A stretch of DNA of 54,159 nt from Gemmobacter megaterium. Lineage in GTDB: Bacteria > Pseudomonadota > Alphaproteobacteria > Rhodobacterales > Rhodobacteraceae. How positions within the stretch are numbered: the stretch's first letter is position 1; each line of letters starts with the position of its first letter. The notes beneath the pieces are model-generated. The model had not been told where the DNA came from, did not search any database, and saw only the letters and a list, made by a program, of their open reading frames with translations. This document shows, piece by piece, positions 7,872 through 17,042 of this stretch. The position numbers and the translations under genes were made by a program. The stretch covers positions 1 to 54,159 of the forward strand of contig NZ_FTOT01000012.1 in the NCBI RefSeq assembly GCF_900156815.1, in the 5' to 3' direction.

Positions 7872-9194
7872 TCAGTCTACGATACGCATCCCGGCCAGCG
7901 AGTTCGGCGCGGCGGCCGTGATGCGCACGCGCACCAGTTCGCCCGGCGTGCCGGTGGGGTCTTCGACGTGCACGGCGTGCAGGTGGTCGGATTTTCCCGA
8001 CATCTGCCCAGGCAGCCGGCCGGGTTTTTCGTACAGCACACCGACCTCTCGCCCGACCATGGCGTCCTGGCAGGCCCGTTGCTGTTCTGTCAGCAAGGCT
8101 TGCAGGCGTTGCAGGCGTGCATCTGCGATATCGGGCGCAACAGGCGTCTTTTCGGCGGCGGGGGTGCCGGGACGGGCGGAATATTTGAAGGAATAAGCCA
8201 TGCCGTAGCCGACCTGCCGCACCAGATCCATCGTGGCCTCGAAATCTGCGTCGGTCTCGCCGGGAAATCCGACGATGAAATCCGAGGTCAAGACGATATC
8301 GGGCCGAGCCGCGCGGATGCGCTCGATCAGCCGCAGATAGGCGTCGGCGGTATGCTTGCGGTTCATCGCCTTGAGAATGCGGTCCGAGCCTGATTGCACC
8401 GGCAAATGCAGATAGGGCATCAGCGCCGGGCAATCGCCATGGGCGGCGATCAGGTCGTCGTCCATGTCGTTGGGGTGGCTGGTGGTATAGCGGATGCGGG
8501 CGATCCCCTCGATCTCGGCCATTTCGCGGATCAACCGGCCAAGTCCCCAGGTGCCGCCCTGTCCTTCGCCGTGATAGGCGTTGACGTTCTGCCCCAGCAG
8601 GGTGATGTCGCGCACGCCGCGTGTGGCCAGATCGCGCGCCTCCGACAGCAGACGCTCGACCGGGCGGCTGACTTCGGCGCCACGGGTATAGGGCACGACG
8701 CAAAAGGCGCAGAACTTGTCGCACCCTTCCTGCACCGTCAGAAAGGCGGACGGCGCAGACCGGGTGCGCAGTTTCGGCAGATGGTCGAACTTGTCCTCGG
8801 GCGGGAAATCGGTATCCAGCGCCTTTTCTCCGGCATCGACCCGCGCCAGCATGTCGGGCAGCCGATGATAGGCTTGCGGTCCCACGACCAGATCGACGAG
8901 CGGCATCCGACGCTGAATCTCGGCCCCCTCTGCCTGCGCGACGCAGCCTGCGACACCGATCTTCAGATCCGGCTTTCGCGCCTTCAGCGGTTTCAGCCTG
9001 CCCAGATCGGAATACACCTTCTCCGCAGCTTTTTCCCGGATGTGACAGGTGTTCAGCAGCACCATGTCGGCGTCGTCGGCCGTTTCGGTCAGCGTATAGC
9101 CCTGTGCGCCCAGCGTTTCCGCCATGCGTTCGCTGTCATAGACGTTCATCTGGCAGCCATAGGTCTTGATGAACAGCCGCTTCTGCCCGGTCAT
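7872..9194 (-). CDS. miaB: tRNA-2-methylthio-N6-dimethylallyladenosine synthase
   Basis: MiaB is a radical-SAM methylthiotransferase that modifies i6A37 of tRNAs. The 440-residue protein opens with [20 protein letters not shown] (UPF0004 domain), has the radical-SAM cluster [17 protein letters not shown] (C-x3-C-x2-C) near residue 155, and ends in a TRAM RNA-binding domain. All three UPF0004 cysteines appear present. The start is ATG 9194, in a short region shared with the divergent gene at 9316. Confidence 0.96.
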   Translation of the reverse strand: MTGQKRLFIKTYGCQMNVYDSERMAETLGAQGYTLTETADDADMVLLNTCHIREKAAEKVYSDLGRLKPLKARKPDLKIGVAGCVAQAEGAEIQRRMPLVDLVVGPQAYHRLPDMLARVDAGEKALDTDFPPEDKFDHLPKLRTRSAPSAFLTVQEGCDKFCAFCVVPYTRGAEVSRPVERLLSEARDLATRGVRDITLLGQNVNAYHGEGQGGTWGLGRLIREMAEIEGIARIRYTTSHPNDMDDDLIAAHGDCPALMPYLHLPVQSGSDRILKAMNRKHTADAYLRLIERIRAARPDIVLTSDFIVGFPGETDADFEATMDLVRQVGYGMAYSFKYSARPGTPAAEKTPVAPDIADARLQRLQALLTEQQRACQDAMVGREVGVLYEKPGRLPGQMSGKSDHLHAVHVEDPTGTPGELVRVRITAAAPNSLAGMRIVD

Positions 9195-9315
9195 GGCATT
9201 CCCTCTGGGTTACGGGGGTCGCTTCTACACCCAGCCGCCCCCTGCCGCAACGCTTGCATCCGGGGGCGGGCTGCGCGAATTTGCAGGTGTCCCGAAGGCG
9301 GGCAGGCGGGCAGGC

Positions 9316-10185
9316 ATGAAATACACATCCATCGGCGCATTTCTCGACAGTGTTTCACCCGCGCTTGCCAGTGCGCCGGGGGCGCTTGTCTTTGCGGAGG
9401 ATCAGGTCGAAGTGGCTTCGACGCTGGAGCACGCCCTGAACATCGGCTTTCGCACGGTCGCGTTGTTTGCCGGGGATGAAATCGAACTGCCAGAGGCACT
9501 GGCGCCACGGATCCACCGTGTTGCTTGGGATATCCACCGTGACGACGCGGTGCAGACCGCCGTGAACAAGGTGGTCAGTGCGGCGCCAGGGGCATGGCTG
9601 CACTACTGCTACAACGCCGAATACCTGTTCTTTCCGTTCTGCGAAACGCGCAGCATCGGCGAGTTGACCGCGTTCCATGCGGAAGAGCGGCGTGACGCGA
9701 TGCTGACCTATGTGATCGACCTGTATGCGGATGATCTCGACCGGCATCCGAATGCGGTTTCCCTGGCCGAAGCCTTGCTGGACCGTTCGGGGTACTACGC
9801 ACTGGGGCGGCCGGATCCCGCGAATCACAATTACCCAAAGGAACGGCAACTGGATTTCTTTGGCGGCCTACGCTGGCGGTTCGAAGAACACGTTCCGCCC
9901 AGCCGACGCCGCATCGACCGTATCGGCCTGTTCCGCGCGCGGGCCGACCTTGCGCTGCGCGACGATCACACCTTTACCAACGAGGAATACAACACCTACG
10001 CCTGCCCGTGGCACAACAATCTTACGGCAGCGATCTGTTCGTTCCGCACCGCCAAGGCGCTGCGCACCAATCCCGGTTCCCGGTTCGACATCCACAGCTT
10101 TCGCTGGCAGAACTCGACGCCGTTTCAGTGGCATAGTCAGCAGTTGATGGATCTGGGGCTGATGGAGCCGGGGCAGTGGTTTTGA
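9316..10185 (+). CDS. Conserved protein of unknown function
   Basis: The 289-residue soluble protein has no signal peptide. Its distinctive segments include WLHYCYNAEYLFFPFCETR near residue 95, FHAEERRDAMLTYVIDLYADDL, ERQLDFFGGLRWRFEEH and a C-terminal MDLGLMEPGQWF. The pattern vaguely recalls family 2 glycosyltransferase-like proteins of alphaproteobacteria, but I do not see a clear DxD nucleotide-sugar motif, so no function is assigned. ATG 9316 is chosen over upstream in-frame codons, which run back into the miaB start region. It is divergent from miaB and convergent with gpt. Confidence 0.75.
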   Translation: MKYTSIGAFLDSVSPALASAPGALVFAEDQVEVASTLEHALNIGFRTVALFAGDEIELPEALAPRIHRVAWDIHRDDAVQTAVNKVVSAAPGAWLHYCYNAEYLFFPFCETRSIGELTAFHAEERRDAMLTYVIDLYADDLDRHPNAVSLAEALLDRSGYYALGRPDPANHNYPKERQLDFFGGLRWRFEEHVPPSRRRIDRIGLFRARADLALRDDHTFTNEEYNTYACPWHNNLTAAICSFRTAKALRTNPGSRFDIHSFRWQNSTPFQWHSQQLMDLGLMEPGQWF

Positions 10186-10290
10186 TCTGCGCGCGGGCGT
10201 GTTGCGGCCAACCGGGTGCACGCCTGCGGCGGCCTGCAGGGACCGGCGCGCCGCGTCGTTGATCGGGCGCTGCCGGCCTGTGCGATCCTG

Positions 10291-10800
10291 TCAGTCGCGG
10301 CCCCGATAGGGATCGACATATTGCAGGGCCATATCCCAGGGAAAGAAGATCCAGGTGTCCTGACTGACCTCGGTGATATAGGTGTCCACCTGCGCCCGGC
10401 CCGCTGGTTTGGCATAGACCGTGGCAAAATGAGCCTTGGGATACAGCCTGCGCACCAGTTCCAGCGTCTTGCCGCTGTCCACCAGATCGTCGACGACCAG
10501 AATTCCGGTGCCATCGCCCAGCAGGTCGGCTTGCGGCGCCTTGGTCACCATCGCTTCGGATCTGGACTGGTGGCTGTAGGATTGCACGCTGATCGTATCG
10601 ACCACGCGGATGTTGAGCTCGCGGCTGACGATGGCTGCCGGAACAAGGCCCCCGCGGGTGATCCCGACGATGGCCTTCCAGGTGCCGCCTTCGCCGGGGC
10701 CCTTGCCGTCAAGGCGCCAGGCCAGGGCACGGGCATCGCGATGGATTTGGTCCCAGGAGACGTGAAACCCTTTTTCGTGCGGCAGGCGATCCGATGCCAT
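10291..10800 (-). CDS. gpt: Xanthine-guanine phosphoribosyltransferase
   Basis: This purine salvage enzyme converts xanthine or guanine and PRPP to the nucleotide monophosphate. The 169-residue protein carries the PRPP-binding motif [13 protein letters not shown] near residues 98-110 and the family segment [15 protein letters not shown] at its end. Length and C-terminus match the Gpt family. It lies 9 nt downstream of the LysE-type gene on the same strand and may form an operon with fabI and that gene. Confidence 0.93.
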   Translation of the reverse strand: MASDRLPHEKGFHVSWDQIHRDARALAWRLDGKGPGEGGTWKAIVGITRGGLVPAAIVSRELNIRVVDTISVQSYSHQSRSEAMVTKAPQADLLGDGTGILVVDDLVDSGKTLELVRRLYPKAHFATVYAKPAGRAQVDTYITEVSQDTWIFFPWDMALQYVDPYRGRD

Positions 10801-10809
10801 GGCGTCCTC

Positions 10810-11424
10810 TCAGGTGGCGGCGATCTTCAATCCAAGAACAGCCAGAATCCCGCCAAAGGCGCGGTCGATCCCGGTTTTCAGTCTGGCGTAGATACTGCGG
10901 GTCCGGTCAAAGGAAAACAGTCTTGCGACAAGGATATTGCAGATCACCTCGTTCATCCATACCGCAAACAGCAGGGCTGCGATCCATGGCAACGAGGTGC
11001 CGGGCGGGACGGTGCCCACGAAGACGGCGCCAAAGAACACCGCAGGTTTTGGATTGGCAAGCTGCGTGGCAAGGCCCAGGCGCAGGGCGCTCAGCCGGCC
11101 ACGGGCCGCACGGCCTTCGACCGGGGCGGGCAGGGGGTCTGCGGCGTGGCGCCACATGTTCCAGGCGATCCAGCACAGGAACAGCCCGCCCGCGACCTTG
11201 AATCCCCACAACAGCGCAGGGGCGATCTGAAACAGGACAGCAAGCCCGAACAATGCCGCCACGGCCCAGACCAGCGCGCCCAGTCCCAGCCCAAAGGCAA
11301 GCCACATGCCCGTGCGAAACCCTTCGGTCACACCCGTGCGCGCAGCCATCAGCACCGCTGGCCCCGGCGACGCCGCTGCGACCAGGTGGAGCGCCCAGGC
11401 GGCCAGAAAGGCGGCGAGCGTCAC
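10810..11424 (-). CDS. LysE/RhtB family amino-acid exporter
   Basis: The 204-residue membrane protein has about six hydrophobic segments and the signature AAASPGPAVLMAARTGVTEG near residues 16-35, in which the SPGP turn is typical of LysE/RhtB exporters of amino acids such as lysine, threonine or homoserine. The substrate cannot be predicted. The start is a GTG at 11424 that overlaps the fabI stop by 4 nt (GTGA), so translation is probably coupled to fabI. Confidence 0.85.
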   Translation of the reverse strand: MTLAAFLAAWALHLVAAASPGPAVLMAARTGVTEGFRTGMWLAFGLGLGALVWAVAALFGLAVLFQIAPALLWGFKVAGGLFLCWIAWNMWRHAADPLPAPVEGRAARGRLSALRLGLATQLANPKPAVFFGAVFVGTVPPGTSLPWIAALLFAVWMNEVICNILVARLFSFDRTRSIYARLKTGIDRAFGGILAVLGLKIAAT

Positions 11425-12242
11425 TCCTTGCGCCCCGTCACCACGTCGATGTCGGGCGCGTCGACGGCTTTCATGCCCACGACATGATACCCTGCATCGA
11501 CATGCAGATTCTCGCCCGTGGTTCCGCTGCCCAGATCAGACAGCAGGTACAGCGCGGCCTTGCCCACTTCTTCCTGGGTCACGTTGCGGCGCAGCGGGCT
11601 GTTCAACTCGTTCCACTTCATGATGTAGCGGAAATCGCCGATGCCACTGGCGGCAAGTGTCTTGATCGGTCCGGCGGAAATGGCGTTCACGCGGATGCGG
11701 TCCTTGCCCAGATCCTCGGCCAGATATTTGACCGACGCCTCCAGCGCGGCCTTGGCCACGCCCATCACGTTGTAATGCGGCATCACCTGTTCGGCGCCGT
11801 AGTAGGTCAGCGTCAACATGCTGCCGCCATCGGGCATCATGGCGGCGGCGTGTTTGGCAACGGCGGTGAAGGAATAGACCGAGATGTCCATCGTCATGGT
11901 GAAATTGTCGCGTGACGTGTCGACATACCGGCCACGCAACTCGTTCTTGTCCGAAAAACCGATGGCGTGGACGATGAAGTCCAGTGTGCCCCATTCGGTC
12001 TTCAGCGTCTCGAACAGGGCCTGGATGCTGGCGTCATCGGCCACATCGCATTCGGCAAGCAGGCTGGACCCCACCTTGGAGGCCAGCGGCTCGACCCGCT
12101 TTTTCAGCGCATCGCCCTGATAGGAAAAGGCAAGTTGGGCGCCCTGATCGGCCAGCGCCTTGGCGATGCCCCAGGCAATGGATTTGTCGTTGGCAAGGCC
12201 CATGATAAGCCCGCGTTTGCCCTGCATCAGACCATTTGACAT
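11421..12242 (-). CDS. fabI: Enoyl-[acyl-carrier-protein] reductase (NADH)
   Basis: FabI catalyses the last reductive step of each fatty-acid elongation cycle. The 273-residue short-chain dehydrogenase-like protein has the atypical nucleotide loop GLANDKSIAWGIAKAL and the catalytic Tyr157-x6-Lys164 of the FabI type, within YGAEQVMPHYNVMGVAK. ATG 12242 gives the standard MSNGLMQGKRGL start. The next gene on this strand overlaps by 4 nt. Pyridoxine oxidase is divergent upstream. Confidence 0.95.
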   Translation of the reverse strand: MSNGLMQGKRGLIMGLANDKSIAWGIAKALADQGAQLAFSYQGDALKKRVEPLASKVGSSLLAECDVADDASIQALFETLKTEWGTLDFIVHAIGFSDKNELRGRYVDTSRDNFTMTMDISVYSFTAVAKHAAAMMPDGGSMLTLTYYGAEQVMPHYNVMGVAKAALEASVKYLAEDLGKDRIRVNAISAGPIKTLAASGIGDFRYIMKWNELNSPLRRNVTQEEVGKAALYLLSDLGSGTTGENLHVDAGYHVVGMKAVDAPDIDVVTGRKE

Positions 12243-12338
12243 TAAGAGTCCCTCGCCCACTTATGTTCGGGTCCGGTCGGGTGTAGGGCATCGCAACCGC
12301 CGCATCAAGGCCGGGTGGACGCAATGCAAGGCACACTC

Positions 12339-12941
12339 ATGGACCGAACCGGCATCTTCGCAGGCGACGACCCCTTTCACATCGCACGGACCTGGCTTGC
12401 CGAAGCCGAAAGGACCGAGCCGAACGACCCCAACGCGATCGCGCTGGCCACGGTGGACGCCCAGGGTTTACCCAATGTCCGCATGGTGTTGCTGAAGGAA
12501 ATCGCAGAGGATGCCTTCGTCTTTTACACCAACTACGAAAGCGCCAAGGGCACAGAGATCGCGGCAACCAGAAAAGCGGCTTTCGTGATGCACTGGAAAT
12601 CGCTGCGCCGCCAGATTCGGGTGCGCGGTACGGTGGACCGGGACGATGGCCCTGGCGCCGATGCCTATTATGCCAGCCGCAACATCCAGTCCCGGCTGGG
12701 CGCATGGGCAAGCCGGCAGTCCCGCCCGTTGTCCAGCCGTTCGGCCCTTGTGGCCGAGGTGGCAAAGATCACCGCGATGAAGGGGCCGAACCCGCCCCGC
12801 CCGCCGTTCTGGGGTGGCTTTCGTATCAACCCTGTGGAAATCGAGTTCTGGGCGGATGGCGCCTTCAGGTTGCACGACAGATTCCGTTGGTGCAGACATG
12901 GCGGTGCTGGCGGCTGGGATGTGCAGCGGCTCAATCCGTGA
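12339..12941 (+). CDS. pdxH: Pyridoxamine 5'-phosphate oxidase
   Basis: PdxH is an FMN enzyme that oxidises pyridoxamine/pyridoxine 5'-phosphate to PLP. The 200-residue protein has the expected order: [49 protein letters not shown] and the C-terminal [14 protein letters not shown] with [11 protein letters not shown] 12339 (MDRTGIF), preceded by AAGG, matches the usual family start; ATG 12324 and GTG 12315 are in-frame alternatives. Confidence 0.94.
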   Translation: MDRTGIFAGDDPFHIARTWLAEAERTEPNDPNAIALATVDAQGLPNVRMVLLKEIAEDAFVFYTNYESAKGTEIAATRKAAFVMHWKSLRRQIRVRGTVDRDDGPGADAYYASRNIQSRLGAWASRQSRPLSSRSALVAEVAKITAMKGPNPPRPPFWGGFRINPVEIEFWADGAFRLHDRFRWCRHGGAGGWDVQRLNP

Positions 12942-13095
12942 AAATCTTGGGCAGGCATCAACCTTTTGGCTAGGTTGACTTATTTCACGTTACGCGAATT
13001 GCTTGGCCCGCGCCTGCCCAGTATTTGCCCTTGAAAGTCAGATGTGGGCAGCGCAGAAATGCACAGTGAGCTGAAGCTGGGGAAAAGGCTCGGTT

Positions 13096-13635
13096 ATGGA
13101 AGAACAAGACAAGGCCCTGGAGCGATTTCGCATTCAGGGCCGCGTAAAGTGGTTTGATCCGGTCAAGGGGTTCGGCTTCATCATTGCAGATGAAGGTGGG
13201 CCCGATATCCTGCTACATGCGAATGTGTTGCGGAATTTCGGTCAGGGATCGGTGGCAGACGGCGCAGGGATCGAGGTCTTTGTCCAACGTACGAGTCGTG
13301 GCGCGCAGGCGGTGGAGATCATCGAGATCCATCCCCCTGAAGGTACCGGCTTTGTGCTTGGCGAGGACATTCCCCCAGAGGTCGCCAGCACGATCGCTGA
13401 TCTGGTGATCGAGCCTGCCAGGGTGAAGTGGTTCGACAAAGGCAAGGGCTTTGGCTTTGCGAATGTCTTCGGGCGCCCCGAAGATGTTTTCGTTCATATC
13501 GAAGTGCTGCGGCAATCCGGTTTCGCGGATCTTCAGCCGGGCGAGGCTATCGGCTTGCGCATTGTTGACGGAAAACGCGGTCGCATGGCCGCACAGGTGC
13601 TGTCATGGGAAGCTGCGCTGCGCAAACCTGCCTGA
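13096..13635 (+). CDS. Double cold-shock domain protein
   Basis: The 179-residue protein contains two cold-shock OB-fold domains. The first is at about 12-70 (GRVKWFDPVKGFGFI, then PDILLHANVL) and the second at about 110-175 (ARVKWFDKGKGFGFANV, then DVFVHIEVL). RNP1-type KGFGF motifs are present in both. Tandem CSD proteins of this form are typical of alphaproteobacteria and are presumed RNA chaperones. The stop lies inside the DUF192 gene, with a 31-nt overlap. Confidence 0.92.
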   Translation: MEEQDKALERFRIQGRVKWFDPVKGFGFIIADEGGPDILLHANVLRNFGQGSVADGAGIEVFVQRTSRGAQAVEIIEIHPPEGTGFVLGEDIPPEVASTIADLVIEPARVKWFDKGKGFGFANVFGRPEDVFVHIEVLRQSGFADLQPGEAIGLRIVDGKRGRMAAQVLSWEAALRKPA

Positions 13636-14099
13636 TCCGCGGCCTGTCCGCCGCGATCGTGCTGCTGGTCTCGGCCGTGGCAGGCGTTGCCGCCTGTGCG
13701 CCAAACATGGTCGAGTTGAAAGGCCCGCGCGGTACTGCCAGATTCGCCGTCGAACTGGCCGACACCGATGCCAAACGGATGCAGGGCCTGATGTTTCGGG
13801 ACAAGATGGCCAGCTCTGCCGGGATGTTGTTTATCTACGACCGTCCAGGGCGCGCCATGTTCTGGATGAAGAACACCCTGATCCCGCTGGATATGATCTT
13901 TGCGGATCCCACAGGGACCGTGCTGCGCGTGCACGAGAACGCGATTCCGCATGACGAAACCCCGATTGATGGCGGCGATGGTGTGTTGGCCGTGCTGGAA
14001 ATCAACGGCGGACTCGCCCGTCGGCTGGGGATCGGCCCCGGAACGCTGATGCGTCATCCTGCATTTGCCGATGGTCCGGCCGCTTTCCCGTGCGAGTGA
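13605..14099 (+). CDS. DUF192 family exported protein
   Basis: The 164-residue protein has an N-terminal hydrophobic signal sequence (about residues 10-30; AGVAAC could also act as a lipobox) followed by a DUF192 domain with the conserved KRMQGLMFRD, GMLFIYDRPGRAMFWMKNT and PLDMIF blocks. The function of DUF192 is unknown. It overlaps the cold-shock gene and ends 40 nt before tRNA-Pro. Confidence 0.9.
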   Translation: MGSCAAQTCLIRGLSAAIVLLVSAVAGVAACAPNMVELKGPRGTARFAVELADTDAKRMQGLMFRDKMASSAGMLFIYDRPGRAMFWMKNTLIPLDMIFADPTGTVLRVHENAIPHDETPIDGGDGVLAVLEINGGLARRLGIGPGTLMRHPAFADGPAAFPCE

Positions 14100-14139
14100 C
14101 CTTTTCATTGCCGAAAGCCTTCGCTAAAGAGGGGCCAGT

Positions 14140-14216
14140 CGGGGCGTAGCGCAGCCTGGTAGCGCGACGGTTTTGGGTACCGTAGGTCGAGAGTTCGAAT
14201 CCCTCCGCCCCGACCA
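14140..14216 (+). tRNA. tRNA-Pro (anticodon TGG)
   Basis: The 77-nt sequence folds as a full cloverleaf. The acceptor arm is CGGGGCG / CGCCCCG with discriminator A and an encoded CCA. The D arm contains AGCGCAGCCTGGTAGCGC. The anticodon stem ACGGT/ACCGT carries loop TTTGGGT with anticodon TGG, and the T arm contains GTTCGAATC. The integrase gene stops 20 nt beyond the 3' end, which is the usual geometry of phage integration into a tRNA gene. Confidence 0.98.
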
Positions 14217-14235
14217 ATACTTAGCAGGTTTCGAC
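14190..14235. other. Presumed left attachment site (attL) at tRNA-Pro 3' end
   Basis: The tyrosine integrase is encoded head-on against the tRNA and ends 20 nt from it, so the crossover core is expected in the T arm/acceptor end. The exact core cannot be defined because I found no second copy of the tRNA 3' end near the right side of the prophage. This is inferred from layout only. Confidence 0.4.
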
Positions 14236-15333
14236 CTATCCGGTTTGCACCGCAGTTTGCACTTTCGTTCTGGATTCGGCCTCTTGCAGTTTTGCGGCCA
14301 GGCCGTCGGTCATCTCCGGTGATAGTGCGACATATCGTTCAATCACCTCTGCCGCGTGCTTGATCGACCAGCCCATGTGGGTGGCGATCTCGCGCAGTTC
14401 GGCCCCGGCTTGGAACAGTCTGGTGGCTGCGGTGCCGCGCGCATCATAGAGCCGCAGTTCGGATCGCAGCCCCAGCTTGTCACGCCACGTGCTGACCGCG
14501 TCTCCCAGGTAGTTCTCGTGCTGATAGGGCTGTCCGCCCTTGTTGGTGATGATGGCGCGCTGATCGGCTGGTGTGCTGTCGATCAGCGCGGCCATGCGCG
14601 GTGTCACGGGAATAGAGGCAATGCGCCGCTTGGCCTTGCCCTTGGATGTCCAGACGACGATGCGACGGCCAGTCGGCGTCGGGTGGATATGCTCGCGCGC
14701 TAGCTTGGCCAGATCGCCGGGCCGGAGGCCGGTTTCGGTGGCGGCAATCAGGATGCGCCCGACATGGGGCGGCGCCCCTGCCACAAATGTCTCGATGTCG
14801 GCCGCCAGCCAGAACACCTCGGCGCGGGTGGCCTTGTAGGTCGATTTGATACCCATCAGGCGGTGCTGCATCAGGAGCCCGCGATCCAGCGACCAGCCGA
14901 CGATCCGTTGCAGGTGGCGAATGCGGTCATCGCCCACCTTGCCGCCGATCCCGTCTCTCCAGTCCAGCACTCGCTTGCGGATGCGCGGATCATCGAACGC
15001 CCGGATCGGGGCATCACCGAATTTGACGTCTATCCCGTTTTTCGGATGGTTGATGGATGTGCGCATGTCTGACTGGGTGCGCGGTGCCAGCCCGCGAAAC
15101 TCCTGGCTGGCAAGAAAGCCAAGGATCGCCTCGCGGAACTTGCCTTTTGCGGCCTGCCCCTTCGGCGCGGCCTCGGCCAGCGCGGCGACATACTCCGGCG
15201 ATCCGATCAGGATATTGCTGTCGCTGCGCCAGAAGCATGGGGCGCCCTTGCCGCGCCACGCATAGTGCATCTCGATCACACTGCCGTCTGACAGGCGTTT
15301 GCGGATCTTGTTGATGCCGCGCAGATTAACCAT
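14236..15333 (-). CDS. Prophage tyrosine integrase
   Basis: This 365-residue tyrosine recombinase should catalyse integration into, and excision from, tRNA-Pro. The catalytic Arg is R204 in TETGLRPGD, the beta-strand Lys lies in SKGKAKRR (about 230-237), box II is YDARG with R299 but Tyr296 in place of the usual His, the third His/Trp position is W322 in HMGWS, and the nucleophile is Y334 in VIERY. ATG 15333 is chosen because it overlaps the upstream small gene by 8 nt; a longer frame to 15429 looks non-coding. It is the last gene of the leftward operon. Confidence 0.93.
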   Translation of the reverse strand: MVNLRGINKIRKRLSDGSVIEMHYAWRGKGAPCFWRSDSNILIGSPEYVAALAEAAPKGQAAKGKFREAILGFLASQEFRGLAPRTQSDMRTSINHPKNGIDVKFGDAPIRAFDDPRIRKRVLDWRDGIGGKVGDDRIRHLQRIVGWSLDRGLLMQHRLMGIKSTYKATRAEVFWLAADIETFVAGAPPHVGRILIAATETGLRPGDLAKLAREHIHPTPTGRRIVVWTSKGKAKRRIASIPVTPRMAALIDSTPADQRAIITNKGGQPYQHENYLGDAVSTWRDKLGLRSELRLYDARGTAATRLFQAGAELREIATHMGWSIKHAAEVIERYVALSPEMTDGLAAKLQEAESRTKVQTAVQTG

Positions 15334-15511
15334 CGTCACGCCCGAACCATGCCTCCACCTCGTCGGCCGGTTTCTCTGGGGTGGATTCCGGCAGGATTCG
15401 TATCGTGCCAGACTGTGTGATGATTTCAATCACCGCGCGCGGGTCTGCTGCGCGCGCAGCCGCGACGGCAGCGGAGATCTGCTTTCCCGTGAAAGTGGCG
15501 CGCTTGCCCAT
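15326..15511 (-). CDS. Small phage protein, unknown
   Basis: The 61-residue protein is basic at the N-terminus (MGKRATFTGKQISAAVAAA) and acidic at the C-terminus ([11 protein letters not shown]). Position just before the integrase, with an 8-nt overlap, would suit an excisionase or an integrase-associated DNA-binding protein, but I see no clear winged-helix or AlpA-like motif, so it stays unassigned. Confidence 0.7.
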   Translation of the reverse strand: MGKRATFTGKQISAAVAAARAADPRAVIEIITQSGTIRILPESTPEKPADEVEAWFGRDDG

Positions 15512-15538
15512 GTCAGTCCTTCATCTTGGCGAGGTCGG

Positions 15539-16207
15539 TCATGCTGCGCTCCTGATCTGTTGCAGGGCCGCGCGGCCCCATTGGTCGGCACATGCGGCGG
15601 CAACGCCCTCGAATGTGCGGCTGCGGAATTTCCAGCGATCCGGGCCGGGGCTGGCGCGGTGGACGGCCTGCCATCTTTTGTCCTCGTCGCTGCCCTTGGC
15701 GGGCAGGGGCAGGCGATTGGTCGCCACGAGAGGCGGCAGGCCGCGCAGGTAGAATCCGGTTGCCTTCTTGGCGGGTTCACCGAACCACCACGGCTGCACG
15801 ATCTGCGGGCGCGGCAGATTGGCCGGCAGCCGCTCGCGGGCGTGGCGGTGCATCACCGGGTTTTCCACGGCCACCCGGTCCACCGGCGCCTGCCAGCAGG
15901 CCGTGAACAGGGCCGCGCCCTCGTCCAACTCTGCCCACATGTCCGCAGCCGTGCGCCCCGGAGGCGGACTGTGCAGCCAGCGGACACCGCTGTTGCAGAG
16001 CCGGGTGCAGGGCGGGTGGGCCACGACGAGCAAATCCCAGCCGTCGGCCAGATGGTCGCGCACGTCGCCCCGAATGTGCCGATTGCTTCCGTCCTCGGAA
16101 GGCAGCAGGTCGCAGGACCATGTGTCGTGGCCATGGGCGGCAAAGGCCCGGCGCATGACGCCAGAGGTTTCGCAGCCGATCAGGACGCGCAGGGGGCGGT
16201 CAAGCAT
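15539..16207 (-). CDS. C5-cytosine methyltransferase-like phage protein
   Basis: The 222-residue protein starts with RVLIGCETSGVMRRAFAAHG, like motif I of Dcm-type enzymes. It has LLVVAHPPCTRLCNSG, where PPC corresponds to catalytic motif IV with the nucleophile cysteine, and VAVENPV resembling motif VI (ENV). A full target-recognition domain seems missing, since C5 methyltransferases are usually over 300 residues, so it may be a minimal or degenerate methyltransferase. Overlap by 8 nt with the DUF4326 gene indicates one operon. Confidence 0.7.
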   Translation of the reverse strand: MLDRPLRVLIGCETSGVMRRAFAAHGHDTWSCDLLPSEDGSNRHIRGDVRDHLADGWDLLVVAHPPCTRLCNSGVRWLHSPPPGRTAADMWAELDEGAALFTACWQAPVDRVAVENPVMHRHARERLPANLPRPQIVQPWWFGEPAKKATGFYLRGLPPLVATNRLPLPAKGSDEDKRWQAVHRASPGPDRWKFRSRTFEGVAAACADQWGRAALQQIRSAA

Positions 16208-16523
16208 TGGCGATTTCCAGCAGCACGTCGGCGTGGCAGGGGCTGCCTATGGGGCACCAGCAGGCGAGGTTCTTGCCGCGTAGTTCGCGCGGTTCAGGCA
16301 TGACGTGGGCCGGGATGAATGCCATGCCAGTAATCGGTTCGGACGGGCCGCAAATCACTTTGCAGCGCCCCCGATAAAGGTCACGGAACGCTGCGACACA
16401 TGCGGCGGCATCCCCCTTGAACGGGTTGCCCCACTTCGTTGTGCGGTCCACCTTCACGGTGTTCGGCGGCATCCGCCAGCCCTTGGCGCGGGATAGCTGG
16501 ATGCGGATTGGCGTCTCCCCCAT
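16200..16523 (-). CDS. DUF4326 domain protein
   Basis: The 107-residue protein matches the DUF4326 pattern: RIQLSRAKGWRMPPNTVKVD, RTTKWGNPF, and a C-terminal ELRGKNLACWCPIGSPCHAD with three cysteines and a histidine. These small proteins are frequent in phages and their role is not known. ATG 16523 is chosen because it overlaps the preceding stop by one base; GTG/ATG codons further upstream would run into that gene. Confidence 0.82.
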   Translation of the reverse strand: MGETPIRIQLSRAKGWRMPPNTVKVDRTTKWGNPFKGDAAACVAAFRDLYRGRCKVICGPSEPITGMAFIPAHVMPEPRELRGKNLACWCPIGSPCHADVLLEIANA

Positions 16524-16636
16524 CACAACCCCCACACCACAATCGCCGCGATGACCATCAGCGCGCCCAGCGCGGCCAGCAGCAGAGGCGGGGGCGGGTC
16601 GGGCTGGGGGTTCCGCAGTTCTTCAAGCTCGTTCAT
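16523..16636 (-). CDS. 37-residue single-span membrane peptide
   Basis: The frame encodes an acidic, Pro-rich N-terminus (MNELEELRNPQPDPPPP) and one strong transmembrane helix (LLLAALGALMVIAAIVVWGL) that ends at the C-terminus. It overlaps the upstream gene as ATGA and the downstream gene by one base, which argues that it is translated. No family is known to me. Confidence 0.65.
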   Translation of the reverse strand: MNELEELRNPQPDPPPPLLLAALGALMVIAAIVVWGL

Positions 16637-16899
16637 GGGGTGGCCTCCGTGCAATGACAGGCCACGGCCTCGGTGCCGGTGACGCCAAATTCGACGCGGC
16701 GGGTGTGCCAGCCCGTGCCGCCGCAGGTCGGGCAGTCGGGGTTGGCGAGGGGCCGCAGGGCAGACAGGGCGCCGCGCCGGGCAGAGGCGGCGGTGAGGTG
16801 GGTAGCCCACGGGGCGGGATGGGGGGCATTCGGGGATACTCCTAAGCTGGCGCTTGGGATGCTGGCCCGCGCGGGGCCAGTCACCGAAGGGTCAGGCAT
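16633..16899 (-). CDS. Small zinc-ribbon-like phage protein
   Basis: The 88-residue frame has a Cys motif CPTCGGTGWHTRR and a second pair CHC near the C-terminus, so the last 40 residues could bind zinc like a DnaJ-type or rubredoxin-type knuckle. The N-terminal half is low-complexity and the true start could lie further in. It is joined to its neighbours by an 8-nt overlap upstream and an ATGA overlap downstream. Confidence 0.55.
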   Translation of the reverse strand: MPDPSVTGPARASIPSASLGVSPNAPHPAPWATHLTAASARRGALSALRPLANPDCPTCGGTGWHTRRVEFGVTGTEAVACHCTEATP

Positions 16900-17041
16900 C
16901 GCCGCCGGTCGCGCGGATGCGCTCGATCTCGGATGGTGTTGCGGGGTGGGCGCGGCCGCATTTGAGGCACCAGACGGCCTGTCCGCTTGGGGTTTCGGCC
17001 CGATACAGGCGCTGGTGCTTGATGTCGTCGCAGCAGGTCAT
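16892..17041 (-). CDS. 49-residue Cys-rich phage protein
   Basis: This very short gene begins MTCCDDIKHQRLYRAETP and contains WCLKCGRAHP, giving a possible CC...CxxC zinc knuckle. It starts 1 nt after the GapR-like stop and overlaps the next gene by 8 nt, so it fills the operon without a gap. No function is known. Confidence 0.6.
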   Translation of the reverse strand: MTCCDDIKHQRLYRAETPSGQAVWCLKCGRAHPATPSEIERIRATGGDA

Positions 17042-17042
17042 G

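Noticed and set aside
15512-15542. Nine-codon leader frame before the 61-residue gene
   Set aside because: It has the ATG and stop to couple neighbouring genes but is too short to support as a product.
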